Origin: Planctomycetota bacterium
Lineage (GTDB): Bacteria > Planctomycetota > UBA1135 > GCA-002748355
Reading direction: 5' to 3'
Assembly: GCA_002685965.1 (NCBI GenBank)
Contig: NYZE01000063.1
Span: 1 to 46,383 of the forward strand
DNA: 46,383 nt
Part shown: piece after piece, positions 23,111 through 32,551 of the stretch
Numbering within the stretch: position 1 is the first letter of the stretch
Layout of the letters: each line of letters starts with the position of its first letter
The notes under the pieces: generated by a model
What the model was told of the DNA's origin: nothing
Databases searched by the model: none
What the model saw: only the letters and a program-made list of their open reading frames with translations
Program-made: the position numbers and the translations under genes

Positions 23111-24457
23111 TCAATGGGTAGGCGGGGGTGCCACCGGGGAGACGCGCGCCCGCAGCGCTGAAAATACGAGCAGCCCGTAAAATGGCACGTATCCCGCCAG
23201 CTTGAGCCACGGGTCCTCCTGCCAGACACCGTCTCCGTGGTGGAAGCGCGCGAGGACGTGGTAGGACAGGCTCACGAGGGCGATCAGCGCAAAGTGCGCC
23301 GGCAGCGGCTTTACCGCCAAGAACGGGACGACCCAGCAGACGTACCAAGGGTGCAGCGTCGGCGCCAACGCAAACACCGGAACCAGTAACAGCACGAAGG
23401 CGTGACTCGGCTCGCGCTCGCGCCGGAAAATCCAGACTGTGGCTAGCACGAAGAACAACGCGAGGGGCAGCTTCGACAACCGTTGTGCCTCGAACCGGGC
23501 CAGCCACCGCAACTGTCCTTGCAGCCATTCGGTCGCCCCTATCACTGCCGCAAAGATGCTGTCGTTGTGGCGCCAACGCGCACCGTACTGGACCAGACCC
23601 TCGAACATCTCCGGCACGCGTTCGAAGCCGTGCCAGAACGGGATGTAACTCGCAACGAACGCGAGCACACACGGTACGGCGACGCGTCGGTCGCGCCGCA
23701 CGAGCCAAGGCAGTACGACGAGCGGCAGAAACTTCGCAGCGCCCGCGAGACCGAGCAATACCCCAGCGGCGACCGCGTTGCGCGCTTGCGGAGACCGCCC
23801 AAAGACCGCAAAGCACGCGACCATGAGCATAATTGCGAGCGCATCGTTGTGCCCTTCTGCACACAACTCTGCCACGACGAGCGGGCACAGCGCATGGAAG
23901 CAAGCCAGGGCCGGCCGGCGACCGGTCCGCGCTAGCCAGGCGGCGAGCAGGAACATCGTCGCCAAATCACACACGAGGAAGGCGAGCCGGAACGTCGTCG
24001 CGCCGCCGCCAGTCGACGCAACGAGCCTCAGGAACAACTGTCCAACCGGCGGGTAGGCGGCCGGGGTCTCGGGGTTGTTGAGCCGCTGCCAAACCGGGTC
24101 GCCGGTGCCAACCTCAGCCAGCTCGGCCGGTGCTTCGAGAAACGGGTTGTGGCCCTGCAACTGGACCCGGCCCTCCCACACGTAGCGCCAGATGTCGTCG
24201 GACAATACCCCGACCGGTGCAAAGGCCGCGAGGGCACGCAACGCGACTCCAGCAGCCAAGACCTGCACCAAAGAAGGCGCCCGCGTACCCGTGAGCACCG
24301 CGCGACAGACCACGATCCATGGCACGACCGCGGCAGCGATGCAGCCGGCCCAGACGAGCGGCAGACGCTGGCGATCGACGACGAAGAAGCCAACGGACAG
24401 CGCCACCAACTGCACCGCGACGAGACCGGCGAACCGTGCCGCGGGCGGACTGAGCAT
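23111..24457 (-). CDS. GT-C mannosyltransferase-like membrane protein
   Basis: A 448-residue polytopic membrane protein with about ten or more spans. After the first spans comes VLSDDIWRYVWEGRVQLQGHNP, the acidic extracytoplasmic loop with the Asp pair typical of polyprenyl-phosphate-mannose-dependent (MptA/B, GT87-like) transferases. AAYPPVGQL and ELCAEGHNDALAIMLM fit the same family. It should move mannose or a similar sugar from a lipid carrier onto an outer-face acceptor. Its ATG follows directly on the TGA of the YdjY gene. It is last in an operon with no other glycan genes, so the acceptor is unknown. Confidence 0.8.
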   Translation of the reverse strand: MLSPPAARFAGLVAVQLVALSVGFFVVDRQRLPLVWAGCIAAAVVPWIVVCRAVLTGTRAPSLVQVLAAGVALRALAAFAPVGVLSDDIWRYVWEGRVQLQGHNPFLEAPAELAEVGTGDPVWQRLNNPETPAAYPPVGQLFLRLVASTGGGATTFRLAFLVCDLATMFLLAAWLARTGRRPALACFHALCPLVVAELCAEGHNDALAIMLMVACFAVFGRSPQARNAVAAGVLLGLAGAAKFLPLVVLPWLVRRDRRVAVPCVLAFVASYIPFWHGFERVPEMFEGLVQYGARWRHNDSIFAAVIGATEWLQGQLRWLARFEAQRLSKLPLALFFVLATVWIFRREREPSHAFVLLLVPVFALAPTLHPWYVCWVVPFLAVKPLPAHFALIALVSLSYHVLARFHHGDGVWQEDPWLKLAGYVPFYGLLVFSALRARVSPVAPPPTH

Positions 24458-25306
24458 TCAGTCCTTCTTCCCGCCTTTAGTGGCCTTCTCGACCTTCTTG
24501 CCCCCTTCGGCCGCTTTCTCCGCCTTCTCGACCTCCTTGTAGGACGGCAGGCGTTTCGCGAGCGGCAACAACGAGAAGGTCAGCGTACAAGAGGTCCCGG
24601 TCGGCGGCAGTCGCTTCGTGTATGGCCACCAGTTGTCGTCGTAGCGACCACGCTCGTGGCGAATCGTGATCAGGTGGCCGTCCGGCTTGGTGTAGTAGGC
24701 AGAGATGTAGTTCTGGTCGTAGTCAGCGACGAAGACCGGCTTCTCGCCGCGCAACAACGCCGCCTCCATACCGCCGAAGTAGATCCACTCTGCCTTCTGC
24801 AGCGTGTCCTCGGCACGGGCATCCAGGAGCAGGTCGTCGATAGCGACTCGGTGCTCGGCACCCTTCGCATCGTGCCAGCTCAACGTCAGCCACAACTTCG
24901 TTCCGGTCGGCGGCACGACGATCGACGTCGGCGCACCCTTCATGACCTCTTCTTCACTCGGCAGCGGCACGACTGGTTTGAAGTCGACGTTCTTGCCCGG
25001 CTTGACGCCGATCGCGAGGAAGGCGGCCTTGAGCGAACTGCCGAGGCAGCGCAACGTCACGAGCGCCTCGTGCTTCTTGCCCCGGGGACCGACGGCGATG
25101 AACTCGATCCAATCCTTGGTGACCTGGACAGTGCCCTCGGCCATGACGAACTGCTTCTTCTTGTCGACCTTCACGCCCTGCTCGGCAAGGAGCTTCTCCA
25201 GGGCCTGCTTGGCGGTCTGCGCCGACGCTTGTGCAGGCTTTTTCTTTGGCTTGTCGCCTTGTGCGGATGCCAAAGCGACAACGAGAAGCAACGGGAAGTA
25301 GCGCAT
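24458..25306 (-). CDS. YdjY-domain exported protein
   Basis: About 282 residues starting MRYFPLLLVVALASAQG, a signal peptide. It has the YdjY domain pattern: IEFIAVGPRGKKHEALVTLRC with SSLKAAFLAIGVKPG, then the beta-rich VPPTGTKLWLTLSW region. The tail is a low-complexity run of Lys/Glu/Ala (YKEVEKAEKAAEGGKKVEK). The role of YdjY is unknown; many planctomycete genomes have several copies. The track ORF begins at 25426, within the HEAT gene. The ATGs at 25309 and 25306 follow AGGAG; I use the second because its spacing is better. Confidence 0.78.
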   Translation of the reverse strand: MRYFPLLLVVALASAQGDKPKKKPAQASAQTAKQALEKLLAEQGVKVDKKKQFVMAEGTVQVTKDWIEFIAVGPRGKKHEALVTLRCLGSSLKAAFLAIGVKPGKNVDFKPVVPLPSEEEVMKGAPTSIVVPPTGTKLWLTLSWHDAKGAEHRVAIDDLLLDARAEDTLQKAEWIYFGGMEAALLRGEKPVFVADYDQNYISAYYTKPDGHLITIRHERGRYDDNWWPYTKRLPPTGTSCTLTFSLLPLAKRLPSYKEVEKAEKAAEGGKKVEKATKGGKKD

Positions 25307-25322
25307 CATCTCTCCTGCATCA

Positions 25323-28013
25323 TCACCGGCCCGCGAGTCCGCGCAACGCCGTCTCCAACCTGGCCCACAGGATCGGATCCTCTCGGGCGGCGAGTCGGGC
25401 CGAGGCCAGGGCACTGGCCGCAACATCCTTGGTTGGCGAAGCTGCGGCTCGCCACAATCCCTGCGTCGCCTCTAGCACCGACCATCCAGGACCCGTCGTC
25501 CTATCATCAATGTCGCGCGCGATGAACTCGATCGCTCGCGACGGAACCCGAGCGATCGTCAAGTCTGTCATGCCACTGCGCAGGAGCTGGCTGGCCTCGG
25601 CGAAGCGCCCCTGCCGTGCGCGGTAGCGTGCGGCGAGAAGGCTGATCGCGCCGTCGAGAGCCGACACTCTCGGCACCAGGCGTTGAGCGTGGTCTAGCAC
25701 AGGCTCCAGCACCGCGTCGGCCCCCTCGTAGTGCGTAGCCAAACGCATCACGTGCCAGAGGTAGGCCTTGCTCGCACACGCCCAGGACCATCGCGTCGCC
25801 GGTGCATCGACTTCGACACCAAGCCAATGCTTGAAGCGGGCTGGTTCGGATCGAGCAAGTGCCTGCACCACGGGACGAAGCAATGGATAGGTCGCGTCGA
25901 CTCGAGTCTTCCAGAACACCGAACTCAGCTCGTCCCGCAACATCGCGAGCGGATCGTGCAGCAACGGCCGCACGAGCAACCTCACGAGGAAGCGTGTGTG
26001 CGAGTCGGTGAGCCGCGGCGGCAGAGCAGCAACGGCTTCGAGCAGCAGGCCTTCCTGGTCGGTATCGCCAGCCGACCAGACCGCCAGCGCACCCGCGAGG
26101 TGCCCGGTGCGACCCCGCTCGACCAAGGCGGCGGCGACGTTCTCGCGCACTTCGACGTCGGTCTCGCTGCCGTAGACACGCGTAAGCGCCTCGGTCACAT
26201 CGAGGTCGGGACGGCGGCGCAGCCAAGCGACGATCTCGAGGCGTACCCATGGTGGAGTCGCGGCATCACCTCGTGCACGCGTCAACAGCTTCACCTGGCG
26301 CGCCGCCTCGCGCGGGTCGAGAAAACGCGCCAGCGCGCTGCGCATCCGGCGCAGCGCGGGTGCCGCGAACGCAGCTGGCCGATCGAGCACCGCGCGGCAC
26401 ACCTGCCGATCACCGCGCACCGCCAGTGCCACGCGCACCCGATCCGCGAGCCGGCTACTCTCCAGCGAGCGCAGGGCGTCGTCGGCCCAGGCGTGGGGTG
26501 ATCGCTCCAAATGCTCGATGAGCGTGCGGGTCAATGTGTCGTCGCGCGTGGAGTGAACCCATGACGCCACGCCGCCAACCGCTGCCGCGTCGATGCCGAT
26601 CAACACGGAGCTGAGCAAGGCGCTCCGTGTTGATCGGGCTTTCTCGCGATAGAGCGCCGCCAGGAGGCCCGGTAAGACTCCAACCGCACCGGTCTTGCCG
26701 GCCAACCCCTTCGCCGCCAGCCAACGCATCTGCGTGTTGGCATGCGCCAGCAACGGCAACCAGAACGCCGCGGGCGTATGGTCGATCACGCTGAGCAAGC
26801 GACCGGCACGTCCGGCGGTGGCGTCGGAAGCGACGTAGTCGAGCAGCGGCCGCTCGATTTGCTTCGCCGCAATGAGGGCGCCATAGGCCAAGGAGGCCAA
26901 CGGTTCCCCGCGCGTGAGGGCAGCGTGCAGTGCGGCCCGGCCGGCCTCGCTCGCGGCCAACTGGCGACCGGCCTGCCGCAGCCACGGCAAGGCAGCCTCG
27001 CCGCCGTCCCGCAACGCCTGCACGGCCCGGTCCTCGAGGCCGAGTTGTCGTTGATGGACCAAGAGGGCGAGCACATCGTCGCGTAGCTCGAGTGGAAACG
27101 TCGTGAGCTTTGCCAACAACGCTACGCCGGCCCCGCGCGGAGCTCGGCGTCCGACGCGCAGTCGCGCGCGGACCCGCTCCGGATCGCGTTCCTCCCAGAG
27201 GCGCTCCAAGAAGACCGCACACTGTTCGCGAGTCAGAAGGCTACCGACCCGCGCCACTGCTTCCGCCGAAGCGCCACCGGCCGCGAGCCCGGACAGCACC
27301 AGAGACGGTACCTCTTGCGGCCAATCAGCGCGCGGCAAGACCAGCAAAGCGAAGCACCGACGCCCTACGGAGAGACTCGAGTCGCCGGCCGCGCGACGCA
27401 GCGCCTTTCGCCCGGCACCGACGTCAACGCCAGCCAGCCGCCACAGCACCTCCAGTCCGAGCCGTGGGTGCGAAATACCCCGCTCGATGAGACTCGAGAA
27501 GCTCTTCGGTGCTGCCGCGAGGATGGCGACCGCCGTCTCTTCCGTCGCGGGGTCGTCGAAGGCTGGCGCCAGGACCGCGGGCGTCAGTGCGCCGATGCGA
27601 AACAAGGAGACCAAGGCGGCAACGCGGACCGGCGCCCAACGATCGCGAGCACACACTTCCAGCGCAGACGTGAGCTTCGGCGTAGCCGGAATACTGGCAG
27701 CGGCACGCACGGCAGCCACGCGCACAGGCCAGTGCTCGCTGCTGCAGTCGCGCACCAACACATCTGCAGAGGCGCTGCCGCGCGCAGCGAGCACGGTCAG
27801 GAGCGCAGCATGGCGACGCCACCCTCCCTTGGCACTCCAGTCCCGTAGCAAGCGACCATCACTGACCGTGGACAGGCAACGGAGCGCGGCAAGCCTCGCT
27901 TCGTCACGGTCCCCATCGTCGAGCCACGTGAGCAGTTCCTGCTCGCTCGTCGGTGCTTGCGCGGCGTGGGCGGACGCGCCACACACAACCAGCCCGATCG
28001 CGAGCGCGCGCAT
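25323..28013 (-). CDS. Large exported HEAT-repeat protein
   Basis: An 896-residue protein with a signal peptide (ALAIGLVVCGASAHAAQA). The rest is a row of alpha-helical HEAT-type repeats rich in Ala, Leu and Arg: VRVAAVRAAASIP, VRVAALVSLFRIG, EETAVAILAAAP and many more. These build a curved scaffold for protein binding and have no catalytic residues. The partner is unknown; YdjY, encoded next, is a candidate from position. Its ATG shares one base with the nnrD stop, and the YdjY gene begins 13-16 bases after its own stop. Confidence 0.8.
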   Translation of the reverse strand: MRALAIGLVVCGASAHAAQAPTSEQELLTWLDDGDRDEARLAALRCLSTVSDGRLLRDWSAKGGWRRHAALLTVLAARGSASADVLVRDCSSEHWPVRVAAVRAAASIPATPKLTSALEVCARDRWAPVRVAALVSLFRIGALTPAVLAPAFDDPATEETAVAILAAAPKSFSSLIERGISHPRLGLEVLWRLAGVDVGAGRKALRRAAGDSSLSVGRRCFALLVLPRADWPQEVPSLVLSGLAAGGASAEAVARVGSLLTREQCAVFLERLWEERDPERVRARLRVGRRAPRGAGVALLAKLTTFPLELRDDVLALLVHQRQLGLEDRAVQALRDGGEAALPWLRQAGRQLAASEAGRAALHAALTRGEPLASLAYGALIAAKQIERPLLDYVASDATAGRAGRLLSVIDHTPAAFWLPLLAHANTQMRWLAAKGLAGKTGAVGVLPGLLAALYREKARSTRSALLSSVLIGIDAAAVGGVASWVHSTRDDTLTRTLIEHLERSPHAWADDALRSLESSRLADRVRVALAVRGDRQVCRAVLDRPAAFAAPALRRMRSALARFLDPREAARQVKLLTRARGDAATPPWVRLEIVAWLRRRPDLDVTEALTRVYGSETDVEVRENVAAALVERGRTGHLAGALAVWSAGDTDQEGLLLEAVAALPPRLTDSHTRFLVRLLVRPLLHDPLAMLRDELSSVFWKTRVDATYPLLRPVVQALARSEPARFKHWLGVEVDAPATRWSWACASKAYLWHVMRLATHYEGADAVLEPVLDHAQRLVPRVSALDGAISLLAARYRARQGRFAEASQLLRSGMTDLTIARVPSRAIEFIARDIDDRTTGPGWSVLEATQGLWRAAASPTKDVAASALASARLAAREDPILWARLETALRGLAGR

Positions 28014-28867
28014 CAGTCGCTACCGAGGTCGCGCCACACAACCGGCAATCGATCGACGATATCGCCGGCAATCAGCCCGGCCTGTGATCCGTCGCGCGCA
28101 GCGTGGTCACCGGCGCGTCCATGCGCAACCACGGCAAGCACCGATGCGTCGAATGGCTCCAGCCCCTGCGCCAGCAACGCGACGATCATCCCGGTAAGGA
28201 CATCGCCGGAGCCGCCGGTCGCCATGCCCGGGTTGCCGGACTGGTTACAGAACGAGCGTTCACCGTCCATGACCAGAGTCCCCGCGCCCTTGAGCACGAC
28301 CACGGCACCCGTGCGCGCGGCCAGCTGCCCTGCCACGCCCAGTCGATCTCGCTGCACGTCCGCTGCCGATTCGAGCTCGAGCATGCGGGCCGCTTCGCCA
28401 GGGTGCGGTGTGATCACGGTCCGCGCATCACGCATGTTCAGGAGCTCAGTCTTGCACCCGAGGACGTTGAGGGCATCGGCATCGACCACGAGCGGAGCTG
28501 GCACTGACGGCAACACCCGCTCGACAAAGTCGGAGACCTCTCCAGCACGCGACATGCCCGGTCCAATCGCGACTGCGTCGGCCGACCGGGCAGCCTCGAG
28601 CACTGGCTCGGCGGCGCGCGACGCGATCGCGCCTTCGCACTCGGCAAGGCCTATCGAAGTTGCCTCGGTGACTGCCATCGGAATCACTGCTTCGCGCCCG
28701 AGGGGCACGGCAACACGACAAAGGCCAACGCCGCTGCGCAGCGCTGCACGCGCCGCCAGCACGATCGCACCGGTCATGCCGTGGCTGCCCCCGACGATCA
28801 GACACGTCCCGAAGTCCCCCTTGTGCGCCTCGCGCGGACGCGCTGATAACTCGGGCAGCTCGCTCAC
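28013..28867 (-). CDS. nnrD: ADP-dependent NAD(P)H-hydrate dehydratase
   Basis: A 284-residue ribokinase-like repair enzyme that removes water from NADHX and NADPHX using ADP. Landmarks are HKGDFGTCLIVGGSHGMTGA, the ALRSGVGLCRVAVP segment, AIGPGMS, TPHPGEAARML and GGSGDVLTGMIVALLAQG, the last with the catalytic Asp. The companion epimerase (NnrE) domain often fused at the N-terminus is missing; it must be encoded elsewhere. It overlaps the asparaginase stop by an ATGA and the HEAT-protein start by one base. Confidence 0.93.
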   Translation of the reverse strand: MSELPELSARPREAHKGDFGTCLIVGGSHGMTGAIVLAARAALRSGVGLCRVAVPLGREAVIPMAVTEATSIGLAECEGAIASRAAEPVLEAARSADAVAIGPGMSRAGEVSDFVERVLPSVPAPLVVDADALNVLGCKTELLNMRDARTVITPHPGEAARMLELESAADVQRDRLGVAGQLAARTGAVVVLKGAGTLVMDGERSFCNQSGNPGMATGGSGDVLTGMIVALLAQGLEPFDASVLAVVAHGRAGDHAARDGSQAGLIAGDIVDRLPVVWRDLGSD

Positions 28868-29907
28868 AGACCGTCGCCCTTCCCCGTTGCGTTGTCCGCG
28901 AACGCGGGATCCCAGATGCTCTCGAGATGTCCGATCACTCGTCCTTGCGTGTTCCTGATCCGGCCATCAAAGAACGGGGCAAGCGTTGGCTCGGTTCTAT
29001 CGAGGAGCCCGATATCCGCGAGAAGGTGGGGCAAGAAGTGCTCGTAGCAGCGCTTGGCCCCATCCTCGACCTTGATGGCGATGCCGAACGCCGGTCTCTT
29101 TGCGCTCGCTCGCACGCCGAGCGCAAAGACGCCTTCGGCACCGCACTTGCCAAGGAAAGCACCCGGCGTCGCCCGCAGCAGGGCGGTATCGAAGCGGTCA
29201 TGGCCAGCCAGAAAGTGTGGAGCCGCGTTGACGGCTTCGAAGATCCGCCCAGCGCCGTCGCGCAACTCCGCAGGCAAGCGCTCCGGGTTGGCGAGGTCGC
29301 GGAACAACGCGGCAAGCTTGCTCAGCGGCAACGGCCAGTTCGGGGCGCCGCATCCATCGATCCCGGGCTCGAGATCAGTGGACGCGATATCCGTCAACCG
29401 ACCGAGGAGGTCACACACTTCTAGCTGCACCGGATGCTCCGGATCCAGGTATCCCGAGTGCGGCGCGTCGTGACGTGCGCACGAGATCAAGAAACCGGTG
29501 TGTTTGCCCGAGCAGTTGTTGTGGATCGGTAGCGGCGATTCGCCAACGGCAATCAGGCGTTGTGCTTCCTCCGTATCGAACGGCTGGTGTGGACCACACT
29601 CGAGTGCGCTCTCAAGAACTCCGGCCGCCCGTTGGATCGTGCGCACGCAGTCAACGTGCCCCGCGTCGCCGGAATGACTGGCGCACAGAATCGCGCACTG
29701 GTTGTCATCGAGTCCGAGTCGCGCCGGATCGCCGCTGACAAACAGCGGCAGAGCTTGCAGCGGCTTGAGCGCGCTGCGCGGATAGACCACGGCATCCGGG
29801 TCGCCCTCCGCCCCGGCAAGGCGGCCCTCCTCCAACACGACGACGTGCGCCCGGTGGACCGACTCAAGCCTGTCGCCGCGGAAGACCCGAGTCACGGTGC
29901 TGCTCAC
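28864..29907 (-). CDS. L-asparaginase II (Rhizobium-type, PF06089)
   Basis: A 347-residue asparaginase of the class unrelated to E. coli AnsA/AnsB. It splits asparagine into aspartate and ammonia. The residues known from the R. etli enzyme are present: the SxxK pair in YPRSALKP (Ser45, Lys48), Cys132 and Lys135 in HNNCSGKH, and Cys186 in DGCGAPNW, with the spacing of the zinc site. FLAGHDRFDTALL is the late conserved loop. It is first in a five-gene minus-strand operon and divergent from the nuclease-family gene, with 71 bases between them. Confidence 0.92.
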   Translation of the reverse strand: MSSTVTRVFRGDRLESVHRAHVVVLEEGRLAGAEGDPDAVVYPRSALKPLQALPLFVSGDPARLGLDDNQCAILCASHSGDAGHVDCVRTIQRAAGVLESALECGPHQPFDTEEAQRLIAVGESPLPIHNNCSGKHTGFLISCARHDAPHSGYLDPEHPVQLEVCDLLGRLTDIASTDLEPGIDGCGAPNWPLPLSKLAALFRDLANPERLPAELRDGAGRIFEAVNAAPHFLAGHDRFDTALLRATPGAFLGKCGAEGVFALGVRASAKRPAFGIAIKVEDGAKRCYEHFLPHLLADIGLLDRTEPTLAPFFDGRIRNTQGRVIGHLESIWDPAFADNATGKGDGL

Positions 29908-29939
29908 TTTGACGCCTTCTCTGCCCTCGTCGTTGTCTG

Positions 29940-29971
29940 CGATGGACCCTCCATCGTGACAGCACTATAAG
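29940..29971 (+). promoter_or_regulatory. Promoter with operator-like palindrome
   Basis: TGGACC (4 of 6 to -35) and TATAAG (5 of 6 to -10) are 17 bases apart (29943-29948, 29966-29971), pointing to the nuclease-family gene. The perfect palindrome CGATGGA-CCC-TCCATCG (29940-29956) covers the -35, as a repressor site would. It also lies 33 bases upstream of the divergent asparaginase start, so it could control both. Confidence 0.45.
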
Positions 29972-29978
29972 TCAGTCT

Positions 29979-30380
29979 ATGGTTCAAGAGGTGGAGATGG
30001 AGCTCGTGAAAGTCGTCATCCACGAGCACAACGAGCAGCAGATGATCCATCTTCAGGAAAAAGACGGCGAGCGGGGGTTCCCGATCATGATCGGCATGAG
30101 CGAAGCCGCCGAGATCCACCGCAAGCTGACCGGCTTCAAACCCATGCGCCCGCTCACGCACGATCTACTGGCCAACGTCATCGAATCGACCGGCTCCGGG
30201 ATCGAGCGCGTCGTGATCTCCGATCTGCGCGCCGGCACGTTCTACGCGACCATCCACCTGCGCCAGCCTACCGGTGACGTCGAAGGAGTCGACGCCCGCC
30301 CCTCCGACGCGATTGCGCTCGCGGTTCAGCTAGAGGCCCCGATCTTCGTCGACGAGGCCGTCTTCGGCCAGCTAAGCTGA
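29979..30380 (+). CDS. Bifunctional nuclease family protein (DUF151)
   Basis: A 133-residue protein with the BFN/DUF151 pattern: [65 protein letters not shown] and the strongly conserved [22 protein letters not shown]. Some plant and Thermotoga members have nuclease activity; bacterial roles are not settled. The Met at 29997 is an alternative start: it follows GAGG at 5 bases and would leave MELVKVVI as the N-terminus. From the proposed -10, a transcript would begin about at 29979. Confidence 0.88.
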   Translation: MVQEVEMELVKVVIHEHNEQQMIHLQEKDGERGFPIMIGMSEAAEIHRKLTGFKPMRPLTHDLLANVIESTGSGIERVVISDLRAGTFYATIHLRQPTGDVEGVDARPSDAIALAVQLEAPIFVDEAVFGQLS

Positions 30381-30432
30381 GTGAGTCAACCAGAGCCCGG
30401 CGCGGTAACGCGCACCGGACTCCAAGGGCCTG

Positions 30433-30520
30433 GGTGGGATGGCAGAGTGGCCGAATGCGCCGGTTTTGAAAACCGGTGTGCCGCAAGGTACCGGGGGTTC
30501 AAATCCCTCTCCCACCGCCA
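30433..30520 (+). tRNA. tRNA-Ser (UGA)
   Basis: A class II tRNA with acceptor GGTGGGA/TCCCACC, anticodon stem CCGGT/ACCGG around TTTGAAA (anticodon TGA), a long variable arm (TGTGCCGCAAGGTACC), T-loop GGTTCAAATC, discriminator G and encoded CCA. The long variable arm and G73 are serine identity elements. It reads UCA and related codons. Confidence 0.96.
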
Positions 30521-30606
30521 TTGGCAAGCGCAGAGAGCAGAGCAGACCTCGTGCCCCGCGGGCACTGGGTTTACTACGTCTACGTCTACGTCCACGTGTA
30601 GGGATC

Positions 30607-32364
30607 GTGCAGAGCGCAACGAGAGCCCAGACCCGCCTCGGCCTGGCGTTCGTCATCTTGGCGACGTTCCTGGCGTTCAGTCCTTCGCTCGACAATGGCT
30701 TCGCCATGGACGATCGGGCTATTGCGAGGTCGACCTACGACGATGGCCGACCGAATCCAATGGTGGGTCGTGTATTGCCGCTCGGGGAGTACTTCACTTC
30801 TCACTACTGGCGCGGCCACAAGGAGGCGAGCGATCTCTACCGACCGGTGACAGTGCTCAGCTATGCGCTGTGCAATGCGGCCGGCAGGGATGAAGCGTCC
30901 CAGGCCTTCGTGCAGCACGCGGTCAACCTCACGCTGCACCTGATCGCGACGCTCGCGGTCTTCTTGCTGGCTCGGTCGATCCGCCTGGGTCCCATCGGCG
31001 CGCTGGTGGCCGCCGGCGGATTCGGCGTGCATGCGTTGCACAGCGAGGCCGTTGCGGCCGTCTCCGGACGGGCGGAACTGCTTGCCTTCTGCTTCGGCGC
31101 GCTCGGCACTCTGGCATTCGCGAGCAGACGCCGGTTGGCCGGAGGCACCGTCGCCGCAGCCCTGCTCTTCCTGGCACTGTGCTCGAAGGAGAGTGCGATC
31201 GCCTGGATCGGCTTCCTGGCAGTGCACACGCTTGCCAGGCACGAGGCGATCCCTTTACGCCTCATCGTGCGCGCCGCGTGGCAGGCCGCCCTCGTCGCTG
31301 TACTAGCACTGGGTGCCTTCTTGGTGCTGAGAGACGGCGCGCTCGCTGAGACTGTCGCAGGCCACAGGGTCCTGTACCTGGTCAACCCGATCGCACACGA
31401 GGACACTGGCACGCGGCTCATCACGGCGATCTCCGTGCTGGGCCTTGGTCTCTACAAGACGGTGCTGCCGTTCTCACTATCGAGCGACTACGGGGTCGCT
31501 GTATTGCCAATCCTGCACACGGTCACGGATTGGCGCTTTCTTCTCGCCGTCATCGTCTTGGTGACGTGCTTGTACGGAGGGCTCGCCAGCGTGCGGCGGC
31601 GGCCGCCGCTGTTCGTCGCTACTGCGATCTTCTTCGGTTTCTCGTTCCTCACGTCGAACGTGCCCATCGCGATCGGCACCATGTTCGGCGAGCGGCTCTA
31701 CTACACACCGTGCCTCGGCTTCGCGGTCGCGGCGGCCTGGGTCGTGACCCGCCCGAAGCGTTGGCGAGTTGCGGCATTCATCCTGCTGGGTGTGTGGTCG
31801 GCCGCCTCCATCGTCGTGGCGCGCGACCGCAGTGCCTCGTGGCGCGACAACCGCACGCTGTTCCTGCGAGACGCCGAGACCCAACCGCGGTCGGCGCGAC
31901 TCCTGGTCGGTGCAGCGGCCTTCGCCCCGCCCACAGACAAAGCACGCATGCTCGAGCGAGCGATCGCGCTCTTCCCCGGATACCCGACAGCGCTGGCCAA
32001 CTTGGCGGGCCTGCGGCAGGCGCAGCAGAAACGTGCAGAGGCAGAAGAACTGCTACAGAAGGCGCTCGACTCGCCACACCTCGACGAATCGCGCGAGGGC
32101 TTTCGACTGCGCATGAACCTCATGCTCGTGCTCGTCGAGGCAGGTCGCCTGGGGCGGGCGCGAACGCTACTCGATGACCTGTTCGCCCGCTACCAAACCC
32201 AAGTGCTGCCCCAACTGGGCGGCTTCCTTGGTGCCGCAAGCAAGAAGCTGGCCGCCAGCGACCGCCTCGGGGCCCGAGATCTCTGGCAGTTCGTGATTGC
32301 CGACCAACGTTTCCCGCCTGGCCTGCGGAAAGAGGCACAGGCTGCTCTCGACTCGTCTCGCTGA
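30607..32364 (+). CDS. TMTC-like multipass protein with TPR tail (DUF1736)
   Basis: About 585 residues. The first 430 form many membrane spans with GT-C features: an early acidic loop [39 protein letters not shown] and the late [18 protein letters not shown]. This order is that of the TMTC / DUF1736 group, whose animal members are O-mannosyltransferases. The last 150 residues are TPR helices ([29 protein letters not shown]). The track ORF begins at 30439, inside the tRNA; the GTG at 30607 is the first start after it that keeps the first span. It lies between two tRNA-Ser genes. Confidence 0.8.
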   Translation: MQSATRAQTRLGLAFVILATFLAFSPSLDNGFAMDDRAIARSTYDDGRPNPMVGRVLPLGEYFTSHYWRGHKEASDLYRPVTVLSYALCNAAGRDEASQAFVQHAVNLTLHLIATLAVFLLARSIRLGPIGALVAAGGFGVHALHSEAVAAVSGRAELLAFCFGALGTLAFASRRRLAGGTVAAALLFLALCSKESAIAWIGFLAVHTLARHEAIPLRLIVRAAWQAALVAVLALGAFLVLRDGALAETVAGHRVLYLVNPIAHEDTGTRLITAISVLGLGLYKTVLPFSLSSDYGVAVLPILHTVTDWRFLLAVIVLVTCLYGGLASVRRRPPLFVATAIFFGFSFLTSNVPIAIGTMFGERLYYTPCLGFAVAAAWVVTRPKRWRVAAFILLGVWSAASIVVARDRSASWRDNRTLFLRDAETQPRSARLLVGAAAFAPPTDKARMLERAIALFPGYPTALANLAGLRQAQQKRAEAEELLQKALDSPHLDESREGFRLRMNLMLVLVEAGRLGRARTLLDDLFARYQTQVLPQLGGFLGAASKKLAASDRLGARDLWQFVIADQRFPPGLRKEAQAALDSSR

Positions 32365-32417
32365 AGCAGCTTGCCTCCCCGGACGGGGCCCGCTTGAATG
32401 CCTCCCGCGCGACCGAT

Positions 32418-32507
32418 GGAGAGGTGGCAGAGTGGCCGAATGCGCCGGCTTGCTAAGCCGGTGAAGGGGTTTCCCTTCCGCGGGTTCGAATCCCGCCCTC
32501 TCCGCCA
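32418..32507 (+). tRNA. tRNA-Ser (GCU)
   Basis: A class II tRNA with acceptor GGAGAGG/CCTCTCC, anticodon stem CCGGC/GCCGG around TTGCTAA (anticodon GCT), a long variable arm (TGAAGGGGTTTCCCTTCC), T-loop GGTTCGAATC, discriminator G and encoded CCA. It reads AGC/AGU. The D-arm (GGCAGAGTGGCCGAATGCG) is identical to that of the other tRNA-Ser 2 kb upstream. Confidence 0.96.
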
Positions 32508-32551
32508 TATGTCGGTCAAGCCACGGCGTGGCCAATCAGGGAGGGCAAGCG

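Noticed and set aside
30439-30606. N-terminal extension of the TMTC-like protein
   Set aside because: It would translate through the tRNA-Ser gene.
30433-32507. Integrated element at the tRNA genes
   Set aside because: No integrase, no att-like partial tRNA copy, and the enclosed gene looks native.
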